DNA from: Anisodus tanguticus
Lineage: Eukaryota > Streptophyta > Magnoliopsida > Solanales > Solanaceae
Assembly (NCBI GenBank): GCA_034509755.1
Contig: CM067561.1
Span: 2,360,646 to 2,424,645 of the forward strand
Length of the DNA: 64,000 bases
Reading direction: 5' to 3'
A program made the translations under genes and the position numbers. Shown in pieces: positions 12,885-23,336 of the stretch. A model generated the notes under the pieces. The model was not told the DNA's origin and searched no databases. It worked only from the letters and a program-made list of their open reading frames with translations. Every line of letters begins with the position of its first letter. Position 1 is the first letter of the stretch.

Positions 12885-13864
12885 AAATAAGACAGACTAG
12901 GTAGATGTTGTCTGAAATGTTGTCCTAACATTCTGCGTAACATTTACTGTTGAGTCAATATACAGGATAAGTGTTGTAGTGATGTTGCAATTTTTTTTTA
13001 AGAAGATTCAAGCATGACTCTAAAAGGACAAGATATGAAGGCGAAACCTCTACTAAAAGATTTGGATGTATACAAAAAGAGCAAAGCTCTAAGTTTGGTA
13101 TCGTTCCTATTCTATAGGAGTACCACGTGTTCAAAATGGTTGAAAATTCCTCAATATTTTTTTTAATCTGTATGTGTTCAACTAAGTTGATTAAGGACAA
13201 TAGTAAAATGTTACATTAGTCCAGCGTTCAGTCTCATAGGGAACATGTACGGAAATATTATCTGCCAAATCAGAAATCCTTGGAGTCTCATAATGCTTGT
13301 TTAACTTTGAAATGTTGCCAACATCATCAACAACATCGTGTTCCAGTACATTGATCAAACTGGTTTATCTTATTTTATTCATATTTTTGGTATTTAAAAC
13401 GTCTCTGTTTTTAACTGGAAGTCCAAAAATTCTGGATGACCTTTTTTTTTAAATGATGATATGTGCTATGACAATCTTATTTTAGGTGTGTAAAGAGTTT
13501 TTATTCTTCTATACAATCTAAATTTAAGGAAAAGGAGTTTAAGTGTAAGTATACTTTGCCATAATAAAACCTCCCATTTTTTTGTCTTGGAATTGTCACA
13601 TCAGCCGACTACCACCATGGCAGCCCAAACAATACCGTCATTTCTCAAAACCCAAAGCTTCTCCAACACGCCAAATCCTTGAAAAGCCTCTCCCATGGCC
13701 GTGTCCCCAAAATCAACAAACACCAAAGATTATTCTCCAATGTCGACTAGCCCAGCAAATAACGACAAGGTTTACAAGCATTATACTTCCATCGATGACT
13801 TGAGACCTGTCGAGGAGGACTGCACATAGGCTATTTCCTGCTTGGTTCAGATAAGCCATTACAA
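12885..13864 (+). other. Spacer between Copia pol and the 3' ORF
   Basis: No long ORF. Several paired ATGTTG/CAACAT motifs occur at about 12903-12950 and 13311-13345. Two short ATG-initiated frames at 13617 and 13695 (the latter 44 codons, closed at 13827) may be the broken N-terminus of the downstream ORF. Confidence 0.5.
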
Positions 13865-15142
13865 GTGAGTTACCCAGGCGATAATGAAAACCCAATCGAT
13901 GTTGATGCAACATCTGATTTCTCGAACCTTGCCTCAAAATCGACATTTTTGACGCAAAGGTCAAAGAGGGTTTTCGAAAATCAATTCGGTAAATACCAGT
14001 CTACCAAAAGATCCAGGGAAGAGTCAACTTTCCCTGTTGATACTACCACAAGCAACAACACTGACACCAATTTCATTGTGCCCAGTTCCTCTAGAACTCC
14101 ATCAACTTCCACTCCACAAGCAGAATCTGAGAAGGAAAAAGAAGAAGAAGAGATGTCTGATGACACACCTCTACGAAAATTCATTCCTAAAGGGGTCCAT
14201 AGAACATACTGGAATTTTGATAAATATGTTGCCTCAACATCAAAGGCAACAGACGAGAAAATGGACCCAGACTATGTTGCCCCAACATCCGAGGCAACAC
14301 CTGCAACCACCTCATCCGAACAAGTATACACAGAATCTGAAACAGATTCTGAGGTAATTCCCTACTCTTCCATGTTTCAAACTAAATCATGCTCCAGCAA
14401 TTGGAATTGGTTTAAGAATAGAGGAGTTAGAGGGGAGAAGGTGATTGACCTAACTTCATTCTCCAAAAATGGTTTAGTTGATTTCTTAAGTAGTCGAAAC
14501 ATCTTAAGCTCTGTATCTGGTAAGAATCCTTATTGTGAGAAGGTGATTAAGATGTTCTATGCTAATCTGATGCTTTCTGTTAAGGACACAACCTCAAAGA
14601 AATTTGGGAAAGTGTACCTATACAACAAGGTATACAATTTTACACCTAATATCATCAACTCCACCATTGGGATAATTGTTAGTAAAAGAGAACCTCAACC
14701 AAACTCCACTGTGGAGGAACTCAATTCAATGATCAAGTACCTTACAGGGAATTTGATCACTGTTTGGGCTCCTCGCAGCCCTGTGTCGAAACTCACTGCA
14801 TTGTTTGCTACTTTGCACAAACTTGATGTATACAACTGGGTACCCTCTCTCAACGAGACAGTAGTGACCCTTGATCAAGCATCACTGCTTTTTAAGTTTG
14901 GAAGGAATCAGAAAGTTGACTTAGGAACACTTATATTCAACCATGCTGTCAACTTGGCAGAAAAACAAAGCAACTCTGCCCTTCCATACCCCTCCTTGAT
15001 TTTTCAAATCCTGCTCAACCAAGGTTTTAAGACTCCAAAAGAAGAAAAGCTGAGTCCAGCCTTAGAGGTTTACTCAGTACAACGAGCAGTTGTTAACAGT
15101 AGGGACAGGGTTATTGACCTGCCTTGGAAGAAAGATGAATAG
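13865..15142 (+). CDS. Copia extra 3' ORF (env position; plant-transposon-protein-like domain)
   Basis: An open frame of 425 codons between pol and the 3' LTR, at the site where SIRE-type elements carry an env-like gene. The first codon of the open stretch is GTG; the first ATG in frame is only at 14153, so the true start was probably upstream in another frame (for example 13695) and has been lost to a frameshift. Residues 1-160 are Ser/Thr-rich and low complexity. Residues about 185-410 form an ordered domain with the pattern of the so-called putative plant transposon protein family, ending in a PYPSLIFQILLNQGF segment. No signal peptide or clear membrane segment is visible, so a true envelope role is doubtful. 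Confidence 0.65.
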   Translation: MSYPGDNENPIDVDATSDFSNLASKSTFLTQRSKRVFENQFGKYQSTKRSREESTFPVDTTTSNNTDTNFIVPSSSRTPSTSTPQAESEKEKEEEEMSDDTPLRKFIPKGVHRTYWNFDKYVASTSKATDEKMDPDYVAPTSEATPATTSSEQVYTESETDSEVIPYSSMFQTKSCSSNWNWFKNRGVRGEKVIDLTSFSKNGLVDFLSSRNILSSVSGKNPYCEKVIKMFYANLMLSVKDTTSKKFGKVYLYNKVYNFTPNIINSTIGIIVSKREPQPNSTVEELNSMIKYLTGNLITVWAPRSPVSKLTALFATLHKLDVYNWVPSLNETVVTLDQASLLFKFGRNQKVDLGTLIFNHAVNLAEKQSNSALPYPSLIFQILLNQGFKTPKEEKLSPALEVYSVQRAVVNSRDRVIDLPWKKDE

Positions 15143-15984
15143 GACACTAACACATCAAAGGATGTTGCCGACATTCCTGGAAACATTGCTCAAGGACAGG
15201 TCCCAATGTCCAAAGACTAGCTACGACAGCACATTGCTGAACTTGACAGACAAATTCAAGAACTAGTGCGAGCCAGGAACTATTACATGGGCTTACTTTC
15301 TTCACAAAAATGGGGAGATGATGCGATGTCGCTGCGATGCCGATGTCGCCGATGCGATCTTTTTGTTGGAAGCAGACAGATAGGGGGAGCTGCTACTGAT
15401 AAGGGTGCAGGTAATGATGCAGGGGAGAGGAGGTGAGATGATTGATTGCTAACTACTTTTGAAGCCATGGAGATGAAGATGGTGTTGCACAGAGTGATTG
15501 ATCACAAAAAGCGGCTGGAAGCTATTATGACTTGATTACTCTAGTCAAGGATGATTATGCTGATGGAGTGTTGATTCAATGATGAATGTTTATTTGAATA
15601 GTGGACTATACTGACATTACTGACATTTGGAATATTATTTGTGTTTGTGTTTTTTTTTACTTTGAGACATTTGGTCATTGTTTCTTGAGACATTGTGACT
15701 GCTTTCAAAGTTGTTTATATATGTTTGCCTGATGTGGATTGTTATGAATGGTTACTGTAGACTGATTACGCAGTTGCCGTAAGTAAGTCACGACTAACAG
15801 AACATAACTTCTATCTTATCAAATCATCGATACAACACTGCTTGAAATTTGCTACTGCAGGTTAAGGGGGAGCATAACACCGATCCTATTGATTCTTGGA
15901 ATGTAAGGACTACATCGGGAATCAGTATCCTAGTCATTTTCGCTTCGTATGGAGTTTTGTGAAGAAAGGCAAAAAGGGGGAGAT
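15143..15984 (+). other. Copia 3' untranslated region and polypurine tract
   Basis: No gene seen. A first purine run, taagggggag, occurs near 15861. The main polypurine tract aaaaagggggagat at 15971-15984 abuts the 3' LTR and would prime plus-strand DNA synthesis. Confidence 0.75.
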
Positions 15985-16918
15985 TGTTGATGTTGGATGG
16001 ATGTTGTGACAACATCTGTAAATGCTCAGGACAACATCTTATGAAAATAAGAATGTTACCTGCGATGTTGTGACAACATTCCTGATAACATCCCTGTAAC
16101 GATTTTGCCTATTCTTCAGGCCAAAACAGGTTGTGTTATTGTGAGTAAAAAATGACCTAGGCAAACTAACAATGATGTTGTGTTTAAAACGTGGTAAAAG
16201 AACAGTCAAATCTTGGAGAGGAAGCAGCGTGAGGACCAAGTCCAGAACGTTGAGCTTTTGAAGGAGCAAGAACCGGTCCAAGCTGAAGCCTTCTTTTACT
16301 CAGCCTCCGCAACCAACCAGTGAGGATTTCAAGGGAAGTTCCACACTATAAATAGAAGGGAACTTCAGAGTATCGATATCCAGAATTGAACGAGAAGAAT
16401 TACCAAGAGAACTCTCAGATATTCACCTTAGAAACTGGATCAACACACTTAGCCTAAAGTTGTATAACAACATCTAGTCCCACATTACTACTGCCGCTCA
16501 GATTCTAGATCAAGCTTATATTTCAAGCAATAGTAATGAAGATATTGTATTTATCTTTTTAGATCTTTTAACTTTAGGCTGAAGTCATCTGCGACTTCAT
16601 TTTTGTTTGTAGTTTCTTTTTCGCATTTATTGTTCAATCTTGTAAAAAGAAATTCATTTTTAATTGTATATAATTTATACAATTCTTTGGTCATTGACCA
16701 TCAAGGGATATATTAATATATACCCTTGAAAATATAAACCTTGTGTCTCTTTACTTTTCCACTGCATTTACTCTATAAAGGTTTATAACTGTTTTATCAC
16801 AATGTTGCCTCAGATGTTGACACAACATTGAAGCAACATCCAGAAACTATTTTAATTGCTTTAGCTGTTATTGTTTTATTCTTATATATTCTTGCTTATC
16901 CGTAGCCCCGGACCAACA
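15985..16918 (+). repeat. SIRE-like Copia 3' LTR
   Basis: 934 bp, collinear with the 5' LTR. It carries a 12-bp block (gaagatattgta, near 16539) that the 5' LTR lacks. Confidence 0.93.
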
Positions 16919-16946
16919 CACGACAAATAATTTGAGACGAAAATAG
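16919..16946. mobile_element. MITE 3, right part
   Basis: Contains the inverted terminus cgacaaataatttgagac, ending near atag|ta. It completes the element that begins at 6745 and includes the second copy of the CACGA duplication. Confidence 0.65.
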
Positions 16947-17473
16947 TAACTAAATACCAAGACTAACTAACATTTAGTCGTATCAACAGTCATCACTATT
17001 AATTAGGAACATGAAAACAGCAGCCACTCAACTAGAATTTTAGTCTTCTCAAACCATAATTAGCCAAACGGAATAAAGACGAAACCACAAAGAGAGAGAG
17101 ATTGTCAAGTGTCCTTGTTGAAGTAATATGTTATTGTTTCCTTATATATATAGTCACCATTTCATGAATTAAATTTTGAAATTGATTGATATTTAAGACT
17201 TAATTTCTTTAATTTATATCAGAGTCAGACTCATTTCAGTTATATATTTACCTGATGTTAGGCCACACAGTAGGTTATTCACCCACAGCCTAACTAACAC
17301 TTGATTTGTGTATGCATAAAAGTAAGATTTTTCATTAGCAACGGATAAATTCTTCGTGGAAGAAAAGTCCAAATTTATTCTTGAACGGTGAGGACCTTTT
17401 TTTTAAACAAACTTTTAACCGAGGGGCATGGATGATTAATTTTGCAAAGTTAAACATTGATATTTTCCTTTTT
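16947..17473. other. AT-rich intergenic stretch
   Basis: No coding region, RNA gene or clear repeat is visible. Confidence 0.4.
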
Positions 17474-17489
17474 AAAAAACAAATATGTC

Positions 17490-17852
17490 GTCCTCCGGGG
17501 CATAGTCCAGTGGCAAAGCCTGGGTGCTATAAGGCGCTCTGGCATGGGACAGCGTGGGTTCGATTCCCCGCAAGCACGAAGAAACTCTGTATGTTGGGGA
17601 ATTTGACCTTGTCTCATTGATCAGTTGTACGCTCCCAGAAAAACTGGCCACCGGAGCACATCCCGCGATTTACCTGGTAATAGTATTGAAGGACCGGTGC
17701 TATTACCTCCAGGACATAAAAACTGGCCACCGGAGCACATCCCGCGATTTACCTGGTAATAGTATTGAAGGACCAGTGCTATTACCTCCAGGACGTCTGG
17801 GTAATACCAGTGAAGTAGTCAGGCGCAAGCCTGGAAACCTGGATTATCAAAA
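17490..17852 (+). mobile_element. tRNA-derived SINE with internal duplication
   Basis: An RNA polymerase III promoter is recognisable: A-box-like tagtccagtggc near 17503 and B-box ggttcgattcc near 17559. The element ends in a poly(A) run after cctggaaacctggattatc. A long target duplication aaaaaacaaatatgtc occurs at 17474-17489 and again at 17853-17868. A 79-bp segment is present twice in tandem (17641-17719 and 17720-17798), so this copy is longer than a simple SINE. The tRNA-like head is not a working tRNA gene: it has no proper acceptor stem. Confidence 0.85.
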
Positions 17853-17868
17853 AAAAAACAAATATGTC

Positions 17869-18634
17869 TCTTTTATGAGAATGAACATCCAAGAATATAT
17901 AGAAGCTGTCAAAGAGGTGGATGATGAAATCAACTTTACGATAGTAGTATCAAAAAACAGAAAGTGGACTAGCCAAAGCGTCTGCCTTACGTATTGTTTA
18001 ATTATTGCCGAAAGAAATTAAAGGAGAATATATTTCAGAACCAAAACTGGGGAAAGGAAAAGAAAATTCCCTCTATGGAAAAAATTAAGAGGAAAGTAGG
18101 AGGACAAATCAAGCATCTTCTACTTGTCACAGGAATATTATGGCTCTTTGTCTTGTGTGACAATGAAACTTTGTTAGATACTCCGTATCAGGACCGTTAA
18201 TATACTTTTAAGACCTCGGTGCGAGGAAAAAAAACTTCTTTTATTAATATAAAAATTTAAAATTAACTAATTAATTAATATTAAAAATAAAATTATTGAT
18301 CAAAACATCAAATATTACATGAAAGATTTAAAAGAAAATCATTACATTAGGCATAGAAAATTGATCTCCTTCAATTTTTATCTGCAAAGTGCTCATTGGT
18401 TTCGAACACGTGACCTCTCACTAGGTAAGGACTTTTGAAGGGAGTCCTCAACCAAAAGGCTACAACTCTCACTGATAAGAATGGATGCATTTTTAATACA
18501 TATCTTAATATTTGAAACCAATAAAAGAAAAATAAAAATTATGGGGCGGAGGCTCCACAGGCCGGGGGGCCCTGTGCGGCGCCGCCGCCTCGACTGCCCC
18601 AGGGACGGCTATGCTTCATATATATAACAGTTGC
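17869..18634. other. Intergenic stretch with possible minus-strand SINE remnant
   Basis: No gene is supported. On the minus strand an A-box-like tagccttttgg (18452-18462) and B-box-like gttcgaaacc (18398-18407) lie about 54 bases apart, suggesting a decayed tRNA-derived SINE. The following AT-rich stretch runs to a poly(T) near 18227-18235 (plus-strand poly(A)). 18541-18600 is a sharply GC-rich patch (over 75 percent by eye) in AT-rich surroundings. Confidence 0.35.
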
Positions 18635-18825
18635 TGATAGAATATATGGAAATATATTCTTTTGGTATAATTAGTGATTTCGTATATCTGTAATTATTGT
18701 AGCAATATTTTATATTAGTTAGGAAAATATTTAATTTATGAAATTATAGCCTAGAATTACTATTGTATATCATATATATAAACCCTTAACATTAATGAAA
18801 ATAATCAAAGGATTATTCTCTTTCA
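18635..18825 (+). repeat. Ale-type 5' LTR
   Basis: 191 bp; the primer-binding site tggtatca follows at 18826-18833. Confidence 0.88.
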
Positions 18826-18966
18826 TGGTATCAACAGTCTAGGGCAAACTTTTTCCTTCTCCGCATAAACTTTCGCCGCCCTACTCTCTTCGTCGGCCGA
18901 CCCCACTCGGTCGTCCCCTTCCTTTCAATTTTTTTCGAGTCCTAATTCTCCTCTTGTTCCTCAATC

Positions 18967-19794
18967 ATGTCTAACACAAAGAATACCTTTCATCCTACCC
19001 TTGCAGTCTCCAACATCAAGAAAATATCCCTATTGTTCTTGAAATGGAGAATGTCCAGGACGCGACGTGGGAAAACTTTTAAAATTCACGCAAGGTCTCA
19101 TAGAGTCCTCCATCACATCGTCAAACCGGAAAAAGGCAAGGAGAAGGTGCCTTCCACCGATGATGAAATAGATTTGTGGGCAACTCTTGATGCTACGGTG
19201 CTCTAATGGATTTATTCCACAATCTCTACGGACCTCTTACACAAAATTATCGAACCCGACACCACGACAGTGGAAGCTTGGAATAGGTTGCGTAACACCA
19301 CGACAGTGGAAGCTTGGAATAGGTTGCGTGATATATTCCAAGATAACAAAAATTCACGTGTTGTGACCCTTGAGCAATAATTCTTCCACATAAATATGGA
19401 GGATTTTCCGAATGCCTCGGCCTATTGTCAAAGGCTCAAGGAGTTGTCGGATCAACTCAAGAACGTTAGCGCGCCCGTCACGAATGATCATCCCGTTCTT
19501 CAGATGGTTGCAGTCCTCTGTGAGGCGTATAATAAGGTTGGAACTCTTCTTCGCCAAAGCAATCCTCTTCCACCGTTCTACCAAGCACATTTCATGCTCA
19601 CCTTAGAAGAAGCAGGATTGGCTAAAAAGGCGGTTGCTGGAGCCAATTCCGCCATGATGGTGGCCACGTCCCGCGAAACCGAAGACTCCCATTCTCCGAA
19701 AATTATGGTCAAAATCATAACAACGGGGGTGGCAAAAAGGATCAAAACTGTGGAAAAATCACGGTGGCGGACATGGCGATGGAAAGGGTGGTGA
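18967..19794 (+). pseudogene. Ale-type gag, broken
   Basis: The ATG at 18967 starts the frame (MSNTKNTFHPTLAVSNI). It is closed at 19204 and again at 19378. The downstream part shows the FPNASAYCQRLKELSDQL pattern of UBN2-type Copia gag, matching the minus-strand relative at 26204-26599. A 36-bp tandem duplication at 19258-19329 adds twelve codons (TTVEAWNRLR appears twice). No clear zinc knuckle remains. Confidence 0.75.
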
Positions 19795-20061
19795 TTGCAG
19801 GGCAACATCGACGACAGTGGAAGTAAGCAGAGGGCTAGGTCACAGTACCCCTGGCAGCAGGCTTGGCCCTAGGGGTAGTGTCCACGGGGCCTGCCTTGGG
19901 CCAGTGGGTAGTGGCCCATGCCGCCCTGCCCATACCCATCTCAAAACTGGGCCAGGCCCAGTAGCGATCAACAAAAACCAACCCAGAATAGGCCTCACAA
20001 TTACACGGCCTAACATCAGCCTAGCCTGCTTGGACCTCGGTCACATCAGGCCTTCGCGGCT

Positions 20062-21098
20062 GTGGGCCCAATAACTGCCCCGACCCACATAGATATCGAG
20101 GCCACGATGAGTACACTTGGGCTAAATCTTCTGAATGCAAATTGGTACATGGACACCGGCACTACTTTTCACATGATGTCCACACCAGGTAATCTCTCGT
20201 CTTATTTCAATTTGAGAAAAAATCGTGGCATAATTATTGGTGATGGTAATTCAATTCCAATTCGTAGTTATGGTCACACAAATTTATCTCCCCCGAACCC
20301 ACCTTTAGTCTTGAAAAATGTCCTTCATGCTCCTCACTTAATTAAAAATTTGGTGTATGTTAAAAAATTTACAACTGATAATTGGGTTTATGTTGACTTT
20401 TACCCTTTTGGATTTTCTGTAAAGGATTTCTCGACGGGGATACCTCTAATGAGATGTGATAGCCGGGGCAAGCTCTATCCCATCACCACCACCACTAAAC
20501 AAGTCACACTATCAACATTTGTCACTTTAGCACCTTCCTTATGTCATGAGTGTTTGGGTCATTCAGGATTGTCCGTTCTTTCCTCCCTTCAAAACAATAA
20601 ATTTATTACGTATAACAGTACTCGTAGTGCTAATGTTTGTCATTCATGTCCACTTAGGAAACATGTTAAATTGCCGTTTTTGGCCTCCAATTCTAATACT
20701 TTATTGCCATTTGATATTATTCATAGTGATTTGTGGACATCTCCCATTTTGAGCTATATGGGCCACTAGTATTATGTGTTATTTTTGGTTGATTATTCTA
20801 GTTTTTTGTGGACATTTCCGTTATCTAAAAAGTCTCAAGTTTGTTCAACATTCCTATCATTTCGAGCATTCATCCGTACTCAATTTAAACGGGAAATTAA
20901 GAACATTCAATGTGATAATGGATGAAAATTTGATAATGGGTCATTTAGAGAATTTTGTAAGGTTAATGGTATATATTTTCGATTTTCTTGTCCACATACA
21001 TCCTCACAAAATGGAAAAGCCGAGAGAAAAATATGCACCATTAATAATATTGTTCGGACATTACTAGCCTATGCTTCGTTACCACCTTCATTTTGTTG
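20062..21098 (+). pseudogene. Ale-type protease and integrase N-terminal part
   Basis: The protease active site YMDTGTTFHM lies at about 20146-20175. The pre-integrase zinc region reads CHECLGHSG (a leading His position is changed) and CHSCPLRKHVKLPF. The integrase core begins DIIHSDLWTSPI, is closed by a stop at 20767, and continues in shifted frames with recognisable VDYSSFLW and SQNGKAERK segments. It breaks off near 21098, where the deletion joins it to RNase H. Confidence 0.78.
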
Positions 21099-21402
21099 GT
21101 TGCGTAACCTCCTCTTAGAGCGTCATTCTCCTATTCAGAAAGCTACATCGGTCTACTGTGATAATGTTAGTGCGATATATCTCTTGGGGAATCCTATACA
21201 ACATCAGCGCACTAAACATATCGAGATAGATATTCACTTTGTTCGTGAAAAGGTTACTCGTGGACAAGTACATGTCTTACATGTCCCTTCACGTTATCAA
21301 ATTGCTGACATCTTTACTAAGGGTCTTCCCTTGGTTCTGTTTGAAGATTTTCGAGACAGTATTAGCGTACGACAACCACCCGCTACGACTTCGGGGGTGT
21401 GA
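21099..21402 (+). pseudogene. Ale-type RNase H C-terminal fragment
   Basis: Shows VYCDNVSAIYLLGNPIQHQRTKHIEID and ADIFTKGLP in short blocks, the end of a Copia RNase H. The stop codon TGA at 21400-21402 is the first three bases of the 3' LTR. Confidence 0.82.
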
Positions 21403-21589
21403 TAGAATATATGAAAATATATTCTGTGGATATTATTAGTGATCTTTTGTATCTTTAAATATTGTAGTAATCTTTTGTATTAGTTAGGTGTATATTTGAT
21501 TTCCGTAACTATAGCCTAGGATGACTATTGTATATCATGTATATAAGCTAATTAAACTAAGGAAATCAACAAGGGATTATTCTCTTTCA
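21400..21589 (+). repeat. Ale-type 3' LTR
   Basis: 190 bp, collinear with 18635-18825 but visibly diverged. Confidence 0.88.
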
Positions 21590-22507
21590 CTTCCAAAACC
21601 TCAAAAATGGATAATTAGGCTCCTTGGGGGTGATATACACCAATATATATGGTGATATACATGGAGATACGTGGGGATACATGGATGTTGTGTTCTTCAA
21701 CCTTGTGATTTCAATTTGAAAACATCTCAAATCCGCTCCAGATCATCCCAAAACACCACCAAAATTGATATTCATGCTCCTTAAAATATATCTAAGAAAA
21801 CTCAATATCACTCAATCGAAAGTTATGCAATTTTAACGACCAAAACTCTGTAAAACCCATAAAAACAATAAGAATTACAACCTAAAAGAGTGTTTATCGG
21901 ACAAGTATAATAAGAGAGAGATTCGAGGAGAAATATTGAAAGATTTGGGAGAGAATATTGTATAGAAATGAAAGAAAACTGTTCGGGATAGAGAGAGAGG
22001 ACTATGCTTTGCGATTTTTTTTTCCATTGTCTTTTTTTTTTTTTTTTTTAGGTTTTCCTCTTTATGAGGTAAAATACTAACTTTTAATCTTCCTTATTTA
22101 TTCTATCTAGATAAGTTAGACATTTGAAGAGAATTGAAGCTTTCATTTCCTTATTTATTATAAATTCATTTTAGTGTTAAGAAAAATAAAATTATCAAAA
22201 CACTATATATAACTAACAAATTCCCCGATAAAGACTTGAAGCATAAAGAAGAGAAATACTAAAAGATGGTTTTTTCATCTCAACTCTTTGTTTCTTGAGA
22301 AAATTTGCTTTATCATTTTTAGATATATATCATGATTGGACTTTGTGCTTGATTTAGTTCCTCTTTCTAACATATATATCATAACAATATCTTATAATTG
22401 TTCAACTTAATTTATAAGGTAATGTAATTTCTTAGTGGCTAAATTTATGTTTTTCATTTATGTAATTAGCTACATATATTGTTCTTGTGCATATATCAAG
22501 TCTATTG
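21590..22507. other. AT-rich intergenic stretch
   Basis: No gene seen. There is a T-run near 22034-22050 and a small repeat of gatatacatgg/gatacatgg near 21630-21690. Confidence 0.4.
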
Positions 22508-22512
22508 CCTAC

Positions 22513-22688
22513 TAAAGAAATATGTTCCCGGCCTTTCATTGATATTGTGTACAATATATATAGTGTTACATAATTATTTACATGGCTACAAACTAGGTAA
22601 CTACTCTTCCTAATTACAATCGGAATATAAATTTACCTAATATAAAAGATATACAATGATACAGAAATATTCTTGTAATATTCTATCA
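22513..22688 (-). repeat. Ale-type 3' LTR (minus element)
   Basis: 176 bp; the pol stop codon is made of its first three bases (22686-22688). Confidence 0.88.
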
Positions 22689-23150
22689 CACCCCTGTAGT
22701 TGAAGATGGAGGTTCTCGTACGCTGAGACTGGCTCGAAAATCATAAAAAAATATGCGCGGAAGTCCTTTAGTAAATATGTCAGCAATCTGATACCGGGAA
22801 GTAACATGAAGGACACGAACTTGTCCACGAGCCACTTTTTCACTTACAAAATGAATATCCATTTCGATGTGTTTAGTGCGCTGATGTTGAACTGGATTGC
22901 CAGAGAGATATATCGCAAGTAGACCAATGTAGCCTTGCGGATTGGACAATGAAGTTTCAGCAGAAGGTTGCGTATCCAACAAGACTCAGAAACAACATAC
23001 GCTACTCCTCTGTACTCGGCTTCGGCACTGAATCGAGACAGAGTAGGTTGTCTTTTAGAAGACCAAGAAAGCAAGTTATTTCCGAGGAAGACACAGTAAC
23101 CTGATGTGGATCGACGAGTGTGCGACCACCTCAGTCAGCGTCAGAATAAG
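22686..23150 (-). pseudogene. Ale-type RNase H
   Basis: Minus-strand frames 22844-23074 (LSWSSKRQPTLSRFSAEAEYRGVA) and 22686-22982 (NPVQHQRTKHIEMDIHF, ADIFTKGLP) together cover the RNase H end of pol, with a frame change near 22920. The frame ends at the LTR border. Confidence 0.82.
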
Positions 23151-23336
23151 CGGTGAGACCAGAGAGTGTGGGCTTCTATAGGTGTAGGCCGAAGTGAAGA
23201 GTACCTTGTACATATCACAAAATACGTTTGAGTGCATTCATATGTTCATCTGTCGGGTTGTGCATATGTAAGCATATTTGTTGCACGACATAGGATATAT
23301 CTGGTCTTATGAAGGTGAGATTCTACAATGCTCCTG

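Larger units (their letters stand above)
6892..16918 (+). mobile_element. SIRE-like Ty1/Copia LTR retrotransposon, about 10.0 kb
   Basis: Two LTRs (6892-7816 and 15985-16918) start TGTTGATG and end CCAACA. A 5-bp duplication CACGA flanks them (6887-6891 and 16919-16923). In order inside: Met-tRNA-type primer site, gag with a zinc knuckle, protease, integrase, reverse transcriptase and RNase H (the Copia order), a 1-kb spacer, an extra ORF and a polypurine tract. The size of about 10 kb, LTRs near 0.93 kb and the extra ORF at the env position fit the SIRE/Maximus lineage. The two LTRs differ by roughly 25-30 substitutions plus a 12-bp indel counted by eye, so the insertion is not very recent. 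Confidence 0.92.
18635..21589 (+). mobile_element. Ale/Retrofit-type Copia, internal deletion derivative
   Basis: Short LTRs of 191 and 190 bp (18635-18825, 21400-21589) begin tgatagaatat and end ttctctttca. A primer site tggtatca follows the first. Inside are gag, protease and the start of integrase, after which the sequence jumps straight into the end of RNase H near 21098. The rest of integrase and all of RT are gone. The 5-base flanks (gttgc and cttcc) do not match, so there is no clean target duplication. Confidence 0.87.

Noticed and set aside
17503..17573. Possible tRNA gene
   Set aside because: A-box and B-box are present, but there is no proper cloverleaf; poly(A) tail and target duplication show a SINE.
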